A stretch of DNA of 47,291 nt from Oscillospiraceae bacterium (GCA_022508895.1 JAFLUH010000007.1:1-47291); one strand, 5' to 3'; shown: positions 24,746 through 34,655, counted from the stretch's first letter. Numbers and translations: made by a program. Notes: generated by a model from the sequence alone, not told the origin.

Positions 24746-27186
24746 ACGATAAAATATTAGTAGCCGTTGTAGCCGTAGACAAATGTCTCTACCCCTTTGA
24801 CAACCTCTACGACTACCGTATCCCCGACTCCCTTGCCGACAAGGTGCAGGCAGGACAGCTTGTAATGGTGCCCTTCGGCAAAGGCAACCGGAAGCGCATC
24901 GCCATGATATACTCGGTGGAGCAAAAGGACTGCGACCCCGCCAAGCTGAAGCCCGTCTACGGCACGGCAGGCAACGGCGTGACAATGAGCGCCGAGCTTT
25001 TAGACCTGTCGGTCTGGCTCAAGGAGAATACCTTCTGTACCTACTTTGATGCGATACGAACCATTCTTCCTCACGGTCTGAATTTCAGCGTCCGCGCCGA
25101 ATACTCCCTTGCAGAGGGCACCGCCGACCTCACCGATTCCGAGAAAGCCCTTTTGGAAACTCTCAAAGCTGCAAAAACCGAAAAGGAGCTGTCCCTTTTA
25201 CTGGACAGCGCCGCCGAAAAGAAAAAAACCGTCGAGAGCCTTACAGCCAAAGGCTTCGTAGTCCGGGGCGACATAATGAAGCGCCACATAGGCGACGAGA
25301 CCGAGCGCATGGTGCGCCTGTCTCCCGATTTCGAGCTGAACGACCGCTTTGCCAGGCTGACAGCCAAGCAGAAGTCGGTGATCGAGACCCTTATTGACAA
25401 CGACTCCGCCTCGGTGAAAGAGCTTTGCTATATCTGCAGCGTCACCCCCGTTGTGATAAAAAACTTAGTAAAATACCAATTATTGGAGGAATACACCTAC
25501 ACCCTCACCCGAGCCGAAAGCGCCTTTGCACAAACCGAGAGCAGCCCGCAGGACATCACACTCTCTCCCGATCAGGACAAGGTGTTTGGCGGCATAGCCG
25601 CCCTGATGACGGAAGACAAGCCGAATTGCGCCTTGCTCCACGGAGTAACGGGCAGCGGCAAGACCTCGATTTTCATCAGGCTTATTGACTTGGTATTACA
25701 ACAGGGAAGGACAGCCCTCATGCTTGTCCCCGAGATATCCCTCACCCCCCAGATGGTAAGCAATTTCCAGCGCATTTTCGGCAGCGACGTGGCAATAATC
25801 CACAGCAACCTGTCCATGGGCAGACGAGCCGACGAGTACAGGCGCATAAGCAGCGGCGAAGCCCGAATAGTGATAGGCACCCGCAGCGCCGTATTCGCCC
25901 CCCTCGACAACATCGGCATAATCGTAATAGACGAGGAAGGCGAACACACCTACAAATCCGACCGCTCCCCCCGCTACCACGCCCGAAGCGTAGCCAAGCA
26001 GCGTGCCTTCCGCCACAATTCGCTTTTACTGCTTGCCTCCGCCACCCCCTCGCTTGAAAGCTTCTACAACGCCCAAAAAGGCAGATACGCCCTGTTCACC
26101 CTCTCGGAGCGCTTCAACAAGACCGACCTCCCCGAGGTATATCTCATAGACATGAAAGCCGAGCAGGAAAACGGCAACCGAGGCAATTTCAGCGAAGCCC
26201 TGCTGCACGAGATAGGCAAAAACCTTGAAAACGGCGAGCAGACCCTGCTTCTCCTGAACCGCCGTGGCTACCACACCTACATAAGCTGCATAAACTGCGG
26301 CGCCGTAATGGAGTGCCCCAACTGCGGCGTTCCCCTGACATACCACAAAGCCAACGAAACCGTCCTCTGCCACTACTGCGGTCACGCAGAGCGAATGCCC
26401 GACGCCTGTCCCAAATGCAAAAGCACCTACATCTCCCAAAGCGGCACAGGCACCCAGCGCATAGAGGACGAGATAAGCGGGTATTTCCCCAAAGCCCGAA
26501 TACTTCGCATGGACGCCGACACCACCATGTCCAAGAACGCCTTTTCCGACCGCTTCGCAGAATTCGGCAGAGGCGAATATGATATAATGGTAGGCACTCA
26601 GATGATAGCCAAGGGCTTGGACTTTGAGAACGTGACCCTTGTAGGCGTTCTGATGATAGACAAATCCCTGTATTCAGGCGACTATCTCGGCTACGAACGC
26701 ACATTTTCCCTGATAACCCAAGTGGTAGGCAGGTCAGGCAGAGGCGCAAAAATCGGCAGAGCCTATCTCCAGACCTTCTCCCCCGACCACTACGTTTTAC
26801 AGCTTGCCGCAAGGCAGGACTACGCCGAATTCTATTCACAGGAGATAGACGTAAGGCAGGCCCTGCTGTTCCCCCCTTTCTGCGATATATGTTTAGTAGG
26901 CTTTTCCTCCCTGTCCGAGCAGCACTGCGAAACCGCCGCAAACCGTTTCCTTCAGCTATTAAAGGACAGGATAAAGCGGGAGCAAAACCTCCCCATCAGA
27001 GTTTTAGGACCCACCAAAATGGGCACAGGCAGGCTGGGCGGACGCTTCCGCCGCAAATTAGTGATAAAATGCCGTTTCAATAAGCAGTTCCGAGCGATAA
27101 TGACCGACCTGCTCCTACAGGCATACAAAGACCAAGCCTTTACAAACGTCAGCTTTTACGTTGACATAAACGGTGAAATAATATAA
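24742..27186 (+). CDS. priA: primosomal replication-restart helicase PriA
   Basis: PriA binds stalled forks and D-loops and reloads the replicative helicase. The order is an N-terminal DNA-binding region, Walker A HGVTGSGKTS, Walker B IDEEGEHTYKS, a zinc-binding stretch with eight cysteines (CINCG...CPNCG...CHYCG...CPKC) and the C-terminal helicase motifs (MIAKGLDFENVTLV, QVVGRSGRG). The 814-aa length is normal. In the Walker B box, DEEG stands where the family usually has DEEH. It overlaps gmk by 4 bases and precedes def, the common Firmicute order. Confidence 0.97.
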   Translation: MNDKILVAVVAVDKCLYPFDNLYDYRIPDSLADKVQAGQLVMVPFGKGNRKRIAMIYSVEQKDCDPAKLKPVYGTAGNGVTMSAELLDLSVWLKENTFCTYFDAIRTILPHGLNFSVRAEYSLAEGTADLTDSEKALLETLKAAKTEKELSLLLDSAAEKKKTVESLTAKGFVVRGDIMKRHIGDETERMVRLSPDFELNDRFARLTAKQKSVIETLIDNDSASVKELCYICSVTPVVIKNLVKYQLLEEYTYTLTRAESAFAQTESSPQDITLSPDQDKVFGGIAALMTEDKPNCALLHGVTGSGKTSIFIRLIDLVLQQGRTALMLVPEISLTPQMVSNFQRIFGSDVAIIHSNLSMGRRADEYRRISSGEARIVIGTRSAVFAPLDNIGIIVIDEEGEHTYKSDRSPRYHARSVAKQRAFRHNSLLLLASATPSLESFYNAQKGRYALFTLSERFNKTDLPEVYLIDMKAEQENGNRGNFSEALLHEIGKNLENGEQTLLLLNRRGYHTYISCINCGAVMECPNCGVPLTYHKANETVLCHYCGHAERMPDACPKCKSTYISQSGTGTQRIEDEISGYFPKARILRMDADTTMSKNAFSDRFAEFGRGEYDIMVGTQMIAKGLDFENVTLVGVLMIDKSLYSGDYLGYERTFSLITQVVGRSGRGAKIGRAYLQTFSPDHYVLQLAARQDYAEFYSQEIDVRQALLFPPFCDICLVGFSSLSEQHCETAANRFLQLLKDRIKREQNLPIRVLGPTKMGTGRLGGRFRRKLVIKCRFNKQFRAIMTDLLLQAYKDQAFTNVSFYVDINGEII

Positions 27187-27198
27187 AGGAGACAAACC

Positions 27199-27669
27199 AT
27201 GGCAAAGAGAAACATAGTAAAATTCGGAGAGGAGCTTCTCCGCAAGAAAAGCCGTGAGGTGACCGTCTTTGACGACAAGCTCTGGGTGCTTCTTGACGAT
27301 ATGTACGAAACCATGCAGGAGGCAAAGGGCGTAGGCTTAGCCGCCCCGCAGGTAGGCATCTTAAAGCGTGTTATCGTGATAGACGTAGGCGAAGGCAGGA
27401 TAGAGCTGATAAACCCCGTCATCACCTCCGCCAAGGGCAAGCAGCGTGAGGTAGAGGGCTGTCTTTCCTCTCCCGACCTGTGGGGCTATGTGGAAAGACC
27501 CGCCAAGGTAAAGGTGACCGCTCAGAACCGCTACGGCAAGGAAGTGAAATACGAGGGCACCGAGCTGCTTGCAAGAGCCTTCTGCCACGAAATAGACCAT
27601 CTCAACGGCATAATCTTCACCGACCTTGCAGACGAAATGGTAGACAAAGAGGAAAGGGAAAACGAATAA
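27199..27669 (+). CDS. def: peptide deformylase
   Basis: Def removes the formyl group from the initiator methionine of new proteins. All three motifs are present: [17 protein letters not shown] (metal cysteine) and CHEIDHLNG (HExxH metal site and catalytic Glu). The 156-aa length is that of a type 1 enzyme. AAAGGAGA precedes ATG 27199. It is followed after 4 bases by fmt, which adds the formyl group that Def removes. Confidence 0.98.
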   Translation: MAKRNIVKFGEELLRKKSREVTVFDDKLWVLLDDMYETMQEAKGVGLAAPQVGILKRVIVIDVGEGRIELINPVITSAKGKQREVEGCLSSPDLWGYVERPAKVKVTAQNRYGKEVKYEGTELLARAFCHEIDHLNGIIFTDLADEMVDKEERENE

Positions 27670-27673
27670 CGAT

Positions 27674-28609
27674 ATGAAGATAGTTTTCATGGGCACTCCC
27701 GACTTCTCCGTCCCCTGCCTTGACGCACTTGTAAAGGCAGGTCACGAGGTAGCCGCCGTATTCACCCAGCCCGACAAGCCCAAGAACCGAGGTCACAAGC
27801 TGCAAATGCCCCCCGTGAAGGAATACGCCGTGGAGCACGGTATCCCCGTCTGCCAGCCTCTCTCCCTGCGGGGTGGCGAGGACGCCGACGCAGCCATCGC
27901 CGCATTGTGGCAGCTTGAACCTGACTGCATAGTAGTTGTAGCCTACGGTCAGATACTCCCCAAGTCCGTCCTGAACATACCCAAGTACGGCTGCATAAAC
28001 GTCCACGCCTCTCTTCTACCCCGTTACCGTGGTGCAGCCCCCATACAGCGCTGCATAATGAACGGCGAGACAGAGACTGGAGTTACCACCATGCACATGG
28101 CGGAGGGTCTTGACACCGGCGACATGATACTGAAGGAAAAGACAGCCATCACCCCCGACATGACCGCCTCCCGTCTCCACGATATTCTTTCCGCTATGGG
28201 AGCAAAGCTGATAGTGCAGACCCTCGAAATGCTTGAGCAGGGAACCGCCCCCCGAACTCCCCAGACCGACGACAACACCTGCTACGCTTCAATGATAACC
28301 AAAGACGACTGCCGCATAGATTTCACCCGATCTGCGGATACTATATACGACCATATCCGGGGTCTTTCGACGTCTCCCTGCGCCTTCACCTTCCTTGAGG
28401 GCAAGCGGTTAAAGGTATACTTTGCGGAAAAAATACAGCCAACGACCTCCGCCCCCGCCGGCACGGTCATCGGCGGCGACATTCTCTGCGTAGCCTGCGG
28501 TGAAGGAGCCTTGCGCCTTACCGACATACAGCCCGAGGGCGGCAGGCGAATGACCGACAGCGACTTTCTCAGAGGAAGAAAAATACCCACGGGCACCCTC
28601 TTGGGGTGA
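27674..28609 (+). CDS. fmt: methionyl-tRNA formyltransferase
   Basis: Fmt formylates Met-tRNA for translation start, using 10-formyl-tetrahydrofolate. The catalytic Asn and His are in NVHASLLPRYRGAAPIQ, and the catalytic Asp is in GLDTGDMIL. A smaller C-terminal beta domain for tRNA binding follows. The 311-aa length is standard. It forms a tight pair with def and lies upstream of the yugP-like gene. Confidence 0.98.
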   Translation: MKIVFMGTPDFSVPCLDALVKAGHEVAAVFTQPDKPKNRGHKLQMPPVKEYAVEHGIPVCQPLSLRGGEDADAAIAALWQLEPDCIVVVAYGQILPKSVLNIPKYGCINVHASLLPRYRGAAPIQRCIMNGETETGVTTMHMAEGLDTGDMILKEKTAITPDMTASRLHDILSAMGAKLIVQTLEMLEQGTAPRTPQTDDNTCYASMITKDDCRIDFTRSADTIYDHIRGLSTSPCAFTFLEGKRLKVYFAEKIQPTTSAPAGTVIGGDILCVACGEGALRLTDIQPEGGRRMTDSDFLRGRKIPTGTLLG

Positions 28610-28630
28610 CCCGTCGGAAAAGGAGGAGCC

Positions 28631-29323
28631 ATGCTTTTCGGCTATTATTACGATATATTTTACCTGCTGGTGATTGCGGCGATGATTTTTGCCTTTGCAA
28701 TGCAGGCGAACATAAAATCCACCTTCCGCAAATACAACAACGTCCCCACCATGCGGAACGTCCCTGCCCACGTCATAGCGAGGCAGATTCTTGACAGCTA
28801 CGGTCTGTACGACGTCACCGTAATGCGTGTGGACGGACACCTTACCGACCGTTACGACCCAAGGACGAACACCGTTTCCCTCTCCGAGCCGACTTTCTTC
28901 AGCTCCTCGGTAGCCGCCATCGGCGTAGCCGCCCACGAGGTAGGTCACGCAGTGCAGTACAACAAGGGCTATTCTCCGATAAGACTGCGTGCATTTTTCG
29001 TTCCCATAGCCCAGATAGGTTCCAGCGCATGGGCGTTTATATTCATTCTCGGTCTTATAGCGGAGATACCCATACTGCAAAACATAGGAATAGCGCTGTT
29101 TTTCTTCGTACTGCTGTTCCAGTTCATCACCCTCCCCGTAGAATTTGACGCCAGCCGCAGAGCCGTGAACGTGATGAGAGACCAGTTCCTTTTGGGAGCC
29201 GACGAGCTGCAAGGCGCAAAAAAGGTGCTTTTCGCCGCCGCCATGACCTATGTGGCGAGCTTTTTGGTAACGCTTTTGCAATTTATAAGACTGATACTTC
29301 TTTCAGGCAGAAGAAGACGCTGA
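28631..29323 (+). CDS. membrane zinc metalloprotease, YugP family
   Basis: The 230-aa membrane protein matches the neutral zinc peptidase family typified by B. subtilis YugP. It has an N-terminal helix (about 8-26), then NVPAHVIARQILDSYGL, then the HExxH site in AAHEVGHAVQY (H102, E103, H106), two helices in the middle (about 134-175), and a conserved C-terminal part with LLGADELQGAKKVL. Active-site residues are complete. The substrate is unknown in any organism that I know of. It sits between fmt and rsmB, a usual place in clostridia, 22 bases after fmt. Confidence 0.92.
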   Translation: MLFGYYYDIFYLLVIAAMIFAFAMQANIKSTFRKYNNVPTMRNVPAHVIARQILDSYGLYDVTVMRVDGHLTDRYDPRTNTVSLSEPTFFSSSVAAIGVAAHEVGHAVQYNKGYSPIRLRAFFVPIAQIGSSAWAFIFILGLIAEIPILQNIGIALFFFVLLFQFITLPVEFDASRRAVNVMRDQFLLGADELQGAKKVLFAAAMTYVASFLVTLLQFIRLILLSGRRRR

Positions 29324-29341
29324 CAGAAAGGATTAAACGAC

Positions 29342-30646
29342 ATGAAAAGCTCAAGGCGAGTAGTGCTGGAGCTGCTTACCAGAATGCAGCAGGACGGCGC
29401 ATATTCCAACATAGTGCTGGACAACACCTTTATGCAGGAAAAGCTCCCCCCACGGGACAGGGCGTTTGCCGCAATGCTGTTTTACGGCGTGATAGAGCGG
29501 AAAATGACCCTTGACTACATAATCCGCCTTTATTCCGCCGTTGAATTTGATAATATAGACCCCGACGTGGTGCAGCTCCTTAGAATGGGACTTTACCAGC
29601 TTCTCTACACCTCCGTCCCCGAAAGCGCCGCCGTCAACGAATCGGTGGAGCTTGCCGCTGAAAAGGCAAAGGGCTTTGTCAACGGCGTGCTCCGCTCCTT
29701 TATCCGTGACGGCAAGCAGATAGACTACCGTGACCTTGAGGGTGTCCCCAAGCTCTCCGTGGAATATTCCTGCCCCAAATGGCTGATAAAGAAGTGGATA
29801 TCAATGTTCGGCGAGGAGGAAACTCTTAAAATATTGAAAGGCAGCTTCGGCAGACCCCCCTTATTCGTCCGTGTAAACACCCTGAAATGCACCGCCGACG
29901 AGCTTATCGAGGAATTTAAAAAGGAGCGCATCGAAGCAAAGAAAAATGCGCTTTTGGAGGACTGCTTAGAGCTTGGCAGGATACACGAGATAGAAGCCAC
30001 GGGCGCCTACCGCAAAGGTCTTTTTCATGTGCAGGACATTTCCTCCCAGCTCTGCTGCCGTGTAGCCCGCCCCGTATTCAACGAGACTGTCATAGACATC
30101 TGCGCAGCCCCCGGCGGCAAGACCTTTACAATGGCGCAGCTTATGGCGAACCGAGGCAGGATATACAGCTTCGACCTGTACGACGGCAGGGTATCCATGA
30201 TACAGGAAGGCGCCGCCCGCATGGGACTCAGCATAGTTGAAGCCTCAGTCCACGACGCCACCCAGTACGACCCCGCTCTCCCCCTTGCCGACAAAGTCCT
30301 ATGCGACGTTGTCTGTTCAGGCTTGGGCGTTATCCGCCGCAAGCCCGAGATAAAGTACAAGGAAATGAAAAATCTGGAGCAGCTCCCCCTGCTGCAGGGA
30401 CACATTCTGCAAAACTCCTCAAGATATGTAAAAAAAGGCGGCACTCTCATATATTCCACCTGCACCCTCAGCCGCGACGAAAACGAAAGCGTCGTGGAGA
30501 GATTTTTAGCGGAAAACCCCGACTTCGCCCCTGCAGTTATCCCCATCGGCGTAGCAGGCGTAGAGGACAAGTTCATGCGCACCTTCCTCCCCTCGGTAAC
30601 GGGCGGCGACGGCTTCTTCGCAGCAACTCTCAGGAGAATAAAGTAA
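29342..30646 (+). CDS. rsmB: 16S rRNA (cytosine(967)-C(5))-methyltransferase
   Basis: RsmB methylates C967 of 16S rRNA using SAM. It has an N-terminal NusB-like RNA-binding domain (about residues 1-130, RDRAFAAMLFYGVIERK) and a C-terminal SAM domain. Motif I is CAAPGGKTFTMAQ. The two cysteines that form and release the covalent RNA adduct are in DVVCSGLG and YSTCTLSRDENE. The 434-aa length fits. Its stop codon is directly followed by the rlmN start, so the two rRNA methyltransferases are coupled. Confidence 0.96.
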   Translation: MKSSRRVVLELLTRMQQDGAYSNIVLDNTFMQEKLPPRDRAFAAMLFYGVIERKMTLDYIIRLYSAVEFDNIDPDVVQLLRMGLYQLLYTSVPESAAVNESVELAAEKAKGFVNGVLRSFIRDGKQIDYRDLEGVPKLSVEYSCPKWLIKKWISMFGEEETLKILKGSFGRPPLFVRVNTLKCTADELIEEFKKERIEAKKNALLEDCLELGRIHEIEATGAYRKGLFHVQDISSQLCCRVARPVFNETVIDICAAPGGKTFTMAQLMANRGRIYSFDLYDGRVSMIQEGAARMGLSIVEASVHDATQYDPALPLADKVLCDVVCSGLGVIRRKPEIKYKEMKNLEQLPLLQGHILQNSSRYVKKGGTLIYSTCTLSRDENESVVERFLAENPDFAPAVIPIGVAGVEDKFMRTFLPSVTGGDGFFAATLRRIK

Positions 30647-31672
30647 GTGGAAAAAACTGATATTTTGTCTTTAAGCCTTCAGGAGCTTGAGACGAAAATG
30701 TTACAAATCGGTAAAGAAAAATACAGGGCAAAGCAGATTTTCAGGTGGCTGCACCTGCAAAAGGCGACCGATTTCGACCAAATGACTGATATTTCTGCAC
30801 AAACCAGAGATATTCTCAAGGAAAAGTTTTGTATAAATTCGCTGAAAATTCAAAAAAGACTTGTATCAGCCGCTGACAATACTGTAAAATATTTATATGT
30901 ATTGCCCGACGGCAACAAGGTGGAAACGGTGCTGATGGAATACCGCCACGGCAACAGCATCTGCCTGTCCACTCAGGTGGGCTGCAAAATGGGCTGCAAG
31001 TTCTGCGCCTCCACCAAGGCAGGCTTCGTCCGTGACCTCACCCCCTCGGAGATTTTATTGCAGATATACGAAACCGAGCGGGACAGCGGCAGGAGCGTAG
31101 ATTCGATAGTCCTGATGGGAATAGGCGAGCCTTTGGACAACTTCGGCAGCGTAACAAAATTCCTGTCCCTTATCTCAGACAAGAACGGCAGGAACATGAG
31201 CCTGCGCCACGTCTCCCTCTCCACCTGCGGCTTAGTGGACAAAATAAACGAGCTTGCCGAGCTTGACTTAGGTCTCACCCTCTCGGTATCCCTCCACGCC
31301 CCCACAGACGAAAAGCGCAGCGAGATAATGCCCATAAACCGAAAATACGGTGTAGCCGACCTGATAAAAGCCTGCAAGGACTACTTTGACAGAACGGGCA
31401 GGCGTATCAGCTTCGAGTTTGCCCTGATAAAGGGAGTAAACGACGACCCTCAGACCGCCAAAGAGCTGATAACCCTGCTGAAGCCTCTCGGCGTCTGCCA
31501 TGTGAACCTTATCCCCGTCAACGAGATAAGGGAAGGGGACTACCGAAAAAGCTCCTCCGTATCAGCTTTTCAGCAGCTCCTCACCAGATCGGGCATAAAC
31601 GCAACGGTAAGACGAACACTCGGCGCCGACATAGAAGCCGCCTGCGGGCAGCTAAGGCGTGATAATATATAG
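30647..31672 (+). CDS. rlmN: 23S rRNA/tRNA (adenine-C2)-methyltransferase
   Basis: This radical-SAM enzyme makes 2-methyladenosine at A2503 of 23S rRNA and A37 of some tRNAs. The cluster motif is CKMGCKFCAST, and the C-terminal cysteine that forms the covalent intermediate is in LGADIEAACGQLR. The start is GTG immediately after the rsmB stop, with AGGAGA 9 bases before it. The 341-aa length is standard. The first 85 codons or so are much richer in AT (ATT, AAA, TTA, TAT) than the rest, which uses ATA, CCC and CTG like the neighbours. Confidence 0.97.
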   Translation: MEKTDILSLSLQELETKMLQIGKEKYRAKQIFRWLHLQKATDFDQMTDISAQTRDILKEKFCINSLKIQKRLVSAADNTVKYLYVLPDGNKVETVLMEYRHGNSICLSTQVGCKMGCKFCASTKAGFVRDLTPSEILLQIYETERDSGRSVDSIVLMGIGEPLDNFGSVTKFLSLISDKNGRNMSLRHVSLSTCGLVDKINELAELDLGLTLSVSLHAPTDEKRSEIMPINRKYGVADLIKACKDYFDRTGRRISFEFALIKGVNDDPQTAKELITLLKPLGVCHVNLIPVNEIREGDYRKSSSVSAFQQLLTRSGINATVRRTLGADIEAACGQLRRDNI

Positions 31673-31709
31673 CAGTATAAGCAGATAATATATAGTAGGA
31701 GAACCAACC

Positions 31710-32444
31710 TTGAAACACTTTTCCAAATCAGATATAGGCTTAGTGCGAACCGAAAATCAGGACAGAGTATGGACGGGCTTCTTAGGCGAGAACGAGGAAG
31801 CGGCGGCTCTTGTGGTATGCGACGGCATGGGCGGCGAGAACGCAGGAAGCTGTGCCAGCCAGATGACCCTTGACCTTATGCGTGAGCGCTTGGAAAGCGG
31901 CTTCCGCCCCAGCAACAACCGCAACTTTATCCGCAATCTGCTGATAACCTCAGTCACCGCCGCCAACAGTCTTGTCTTTGACAGGGCGAGAATGGAACCG
32001 GACAAACAGGGCATGGGCACCACCTGCGTAGCGGCGATAGTCTGCGACGAGCGAGCCTACATAATAAACGTGGGCGACAGCCGCTGCTACCACATATTTG
32101 ACGAAAGCATACAGCAGATAACCAAGGACCACACCGTGATACGGAAGCTTATCGAGCGGGGCGAGATAACCGAGGAGGAAAGCAAGACCCACCCCCGCCG
32201 CAACAGTATAACCCGTGCTGTCGGCGCCGCCCGTGAGATAACCCCCGACTACTTTGAGATAGACCTTGAACAGGGGAACTGCCTGCTGCTCTGCTCCGAC
32301 GGTCTGCACTCCTACGGCGACGATGCGGAGATAGCGGGCATAATCGTGAACAATCCCATACAAAAATGCTGCGACCTGCTGATAGACTACGCCCTTGCCA
32401 ACGGAGGGCGGGACAACGCCACGGTTGCGCTCATACAGTGTTAG
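31710..32444 (+). CDS. prpC: PP2C-type serine/threonine protein phosphatase
   Basis: This cytoplasmic metal-dependent phosphatase removes phosphate from proteins, including the adjacent PrkC kinase and its targets. Metal ligands are visible in NQDR, CDGMGG (residues 37-42), GDSRCY and GGRDNATVAL at the C-terminus. The 244-aa length is that of Stp/PrpC. The start is TTG 31710 with AGGAGA upstream. The region before the start repeats GATAATATATAG twice (near 31661 and 31685). The kinase gene follows after 75 bases. Confidence 0.95.
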   Translation: MKHFSKSDIGLVRTENQDRVWTGFLGENEEAAALVVCDGMGGENAGSCASQMTLDLMRERLESGFRPSNNRNFIRNLLITSVTAANSLVFDRARMEPDKQGMGTTCVAAIVCDERAYIINVGDSRCYHIFDESIQQITKDHTVIRKLIERGEITEEESKTHPRRNSITRAVGAAREITPDYFEIDLEQGNCLLLCSDGLHSYGDDAEIAGIIVNNPIQKCCDLLIDYALANGGRDNATVALIQC

Positions 32445-32519
32445 AACAAGATCGGTCTTCCCGCCACGCAGGGAAAAAAGACGCAAGAATAAACAGCGTG
32501 GAGAAACGGTGGAAATATT

Positions 32520-34655
32520 ATGGATAATAACATTGGTAAGAAGCTGGACGGCAGATACGAGCTGCTTGAGCTTATCGGTGTTGGGGGAATGGCGGATATA
32601 TACAAAGCCAAGGACATAACCGAGGACAGGATAGTTGCCGTAAAGATAATGAAAAACGAGTTTATCGGCAGCGAGGACTTCATACGCCGCTTCCGCAACG
32701 AATCCAAGGCGATAGCCCTTCTTTCCCATCCTAATATAGTAAAAATATTCGACGTAGGCTTTACCGAAAAGCTCCAGTTCATCGTAATGGAGTACATCGA
32801 CGGCATAACTCTCACCGAATATATCGCAAAGCACGGCGTACTGAAGTGGAAGGACGTAGTGCACTTCACCATGCAGATACTGAAAGCCCTCCAGCACGCC
32901 CACGACAGAGGCATAGTACACCGTGACATAAAGCCACAGAACGTAATGCTACTTGAGGACGGCACCATCAAGGTCATGGACTTCGGCATTGCCCGCTTCA
33001 ACCGTGAGACGGACAAAACCATGTCCGAAAAAGCCATCGGCTCCGTGCACTACATCAGCCCCGAGCAGGCAAAGGGCGACGTCACCGACGAGCGCAGCGA
33101 CATTTACTCCATCGGCGTTATGATGTACGAAATGCTGACGGGCAAAAAGCCCTTTGACGGCGAAAGCCCCGTATCCATAGCCCTCATGCACATGCAGTCT
33201 CCCGCAAAGAAAATGTCCGAGATAAACAATTCAATTCCCGAGGGCTTGGAGGAGATAACCGAAAAAGCAATGCAGAAGGAGCCCTCCAAGCGTTACCAGA
33301 CCGCAGGTGAAATGGTGAAGGACATTGAGGAATTCAAGCAGAATCCCAGCATAGTTTTTGAATACAAATACTTCTCCACCGACGGCACAACCAAGTATTT
33401 TGACCGTGTTTCCGCCCCCGAGAGCAAATCGCCCAAGCCTGCCCTTCAGTCTGCCCAGTCAGGCGAGCAGCGCAGGGGCTACGCCCTTACCGAGGAAGAC
33501 CCCGATGAGGACGAGGACGACGAGGACGAGGAGTACGACGACGAGGTAGCGCCCAGACGCTCTCCTCTCCTGTCGGTGCTGTTTGCGGTGACCGCCGTAT
33601 TCATCATCGTAGCCGCATTGGTGGTATACAAGGTAGTCACCGACACCATACCCACCGAGGAGAATACCGAGGTGGACGAGATAGTTGTCCCCACCCTTGT
33701 GGGAATGACCTACGATGAGATGGTGGCGCAATATGACAATCTGAACCTGAAGATATTGAGAGAGCACAATCCGGCGCCCGCAGGACAGGTGATATATCAG
33801 GGAACCGGCGCAGGCACCACCATAAGAGCCAGTCAGGAGATAAAGGTAACGGTAAGCCTCGGACCGCAGATGGACGAGATAGGCACGTTTGCCTCCCGAC
33901 CGATGGACGAGGCTGTCACCCAGCTCAGGAATCAGGGCTTTATAACCGACACCCTCTTTATAAACGATGAAACCGTCCCTGCAAACTATGTGATAAGGAC
34001 CGACCCTCCCGCCGGAAGCAGGATAGAGGTAGGCTCCGTCGTAACCGTTATAGTGAGTCAGGGTCCCTCTCCCACTCTTACGTCGGTACCCGATTTCGTC
34101 AAGCTCAGCGAGTATCAGGCAAGGCTGAATGCCGAGCGCAACGACATTGTGCTGATAGTGGAATACGTTCCCAGCGAGGACGGCGGCGCCGATACGGGCA
34201 AGGTTTTAAGGCAGTCCATCGAGCCTAACGAAAGGGTAGAAAAGAACACCGTCGTTACGGTATACGTTTCCAACGGCACATTAAGGTCCTCCTATATCAG
34301 CCTGAAGATAAAAGAAGGACGTACAGGCAAATTCCGCCTTGAATACTATATTGACGGCTCCCTGCAGGAGGAAAAGACCGAGACTGTCGATCTGTCCCTG
34401 CTTGAGGAGATAAGATGGGAATTCTCCGGCACGGACGTACACACCTATGCCATCGTTGTAGTCAACCCCGAAACGGGAGCGTCCATGACGCTGATAGAGA
34501 ATAAGGTGGACTTCTCCACCGATCCTCCCACCAAGGAGGAGATCCAGTTCAACGGCAACGCCTTCACGCTGGTAAGCTCCGGTGGAAGCACCACCACTAC
34601 CACCACCGAGGCAGCGGAGCCTCCCTCCAATGACGACGGACCGTCTGACGAGTAA
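32520..34655 (+). CDS. prkC: PASTA-domain serine/threonine protein kinase
   Basis: This membrane kinase senses peptidoglycan fragments or lipid II and controls growth, division and spore germination in other Firmicutes. The order is: kinase domain 1-270 (glycine loop 20-28, K42, HRD 134-136, DFG 154-156), a very acidic linker 325-343, one membrane helix 349-372, three PASTA repeats at about 387-448, 451-515 and 521-586, then a beta-rich domain of unknown type 592-684 and a Thr-rich tail. All catalytic residues are intact. It is paired with prpC upstream, and rsgA overlaps its 3' end. RsgA is a known substrate in B. subtilis. Confidence 0.97.
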   Translation: MDNNIGKKLDGRYELLELIGVGGMADIYKAKDITEDRIVAVKIMKNEFIGSEDFIRRFRNESKAIALLSHPNIVKIFDVGFTEKLQFIVMEYIDGITLTEYIAKHGVLKWKDVVHFTMQILKALQHAHDRGIVHRDIKPQNVMLLEDGTIKVMDFGIARFNRETDKTMSEKAIGSVHYISPEQAKGDVTDERSDIYSIGVMMYEMLTGKKPFDGESPVSIALMHMQSPAKKMSEINNSIPEGLEEITEKAMQKEPSKRYQTAGEMVKDIEEFKQNPSIVFEYKYFSTDGTTKYFDRVSAPESKSPKPALQSAQSGEQRRGYALTEEDPDEDEDDEDEEYDDEVAPRRSPLLSVLFAVTAVFIIVAALVVYKVVTDTIPTEENTEVDEIVVPTLVGMTYDEMVAQYDNLNLKILREHNPAPAGQVIYQGTGAGTTIRASQEIKVTVSLGPQMDEIGTFASRPMDEAVTQLRNQGFITDTLFINDETVPANYVIRTDPPAGSRIEVGSVVTVIVSQGPSPTLTSVPDFVKLSEYQARLNAERNDIVLIVEYVPSEDGGADTGKVLRQSIEPNERVEKNTVVTVYVSNGTLRSSYISLKIKEGRTGKFRLEYYIDGSLQEEKTETVDLSLLEEIRWEFSGTDVHTYAIVVVNPETGASMTLIENKVDFSTDPPTKEEIQFNGNAFTLVSSGGSTTTTTTEAAEPPSNDDGPSDE

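Noticed and set aside
31660..31698. Two copies of GATAATATATAG before prpC as an operator
   Set aside because: The first copy overlaps the rlmN stop, the unit is low-complexity AT, and no regulator is suggested.
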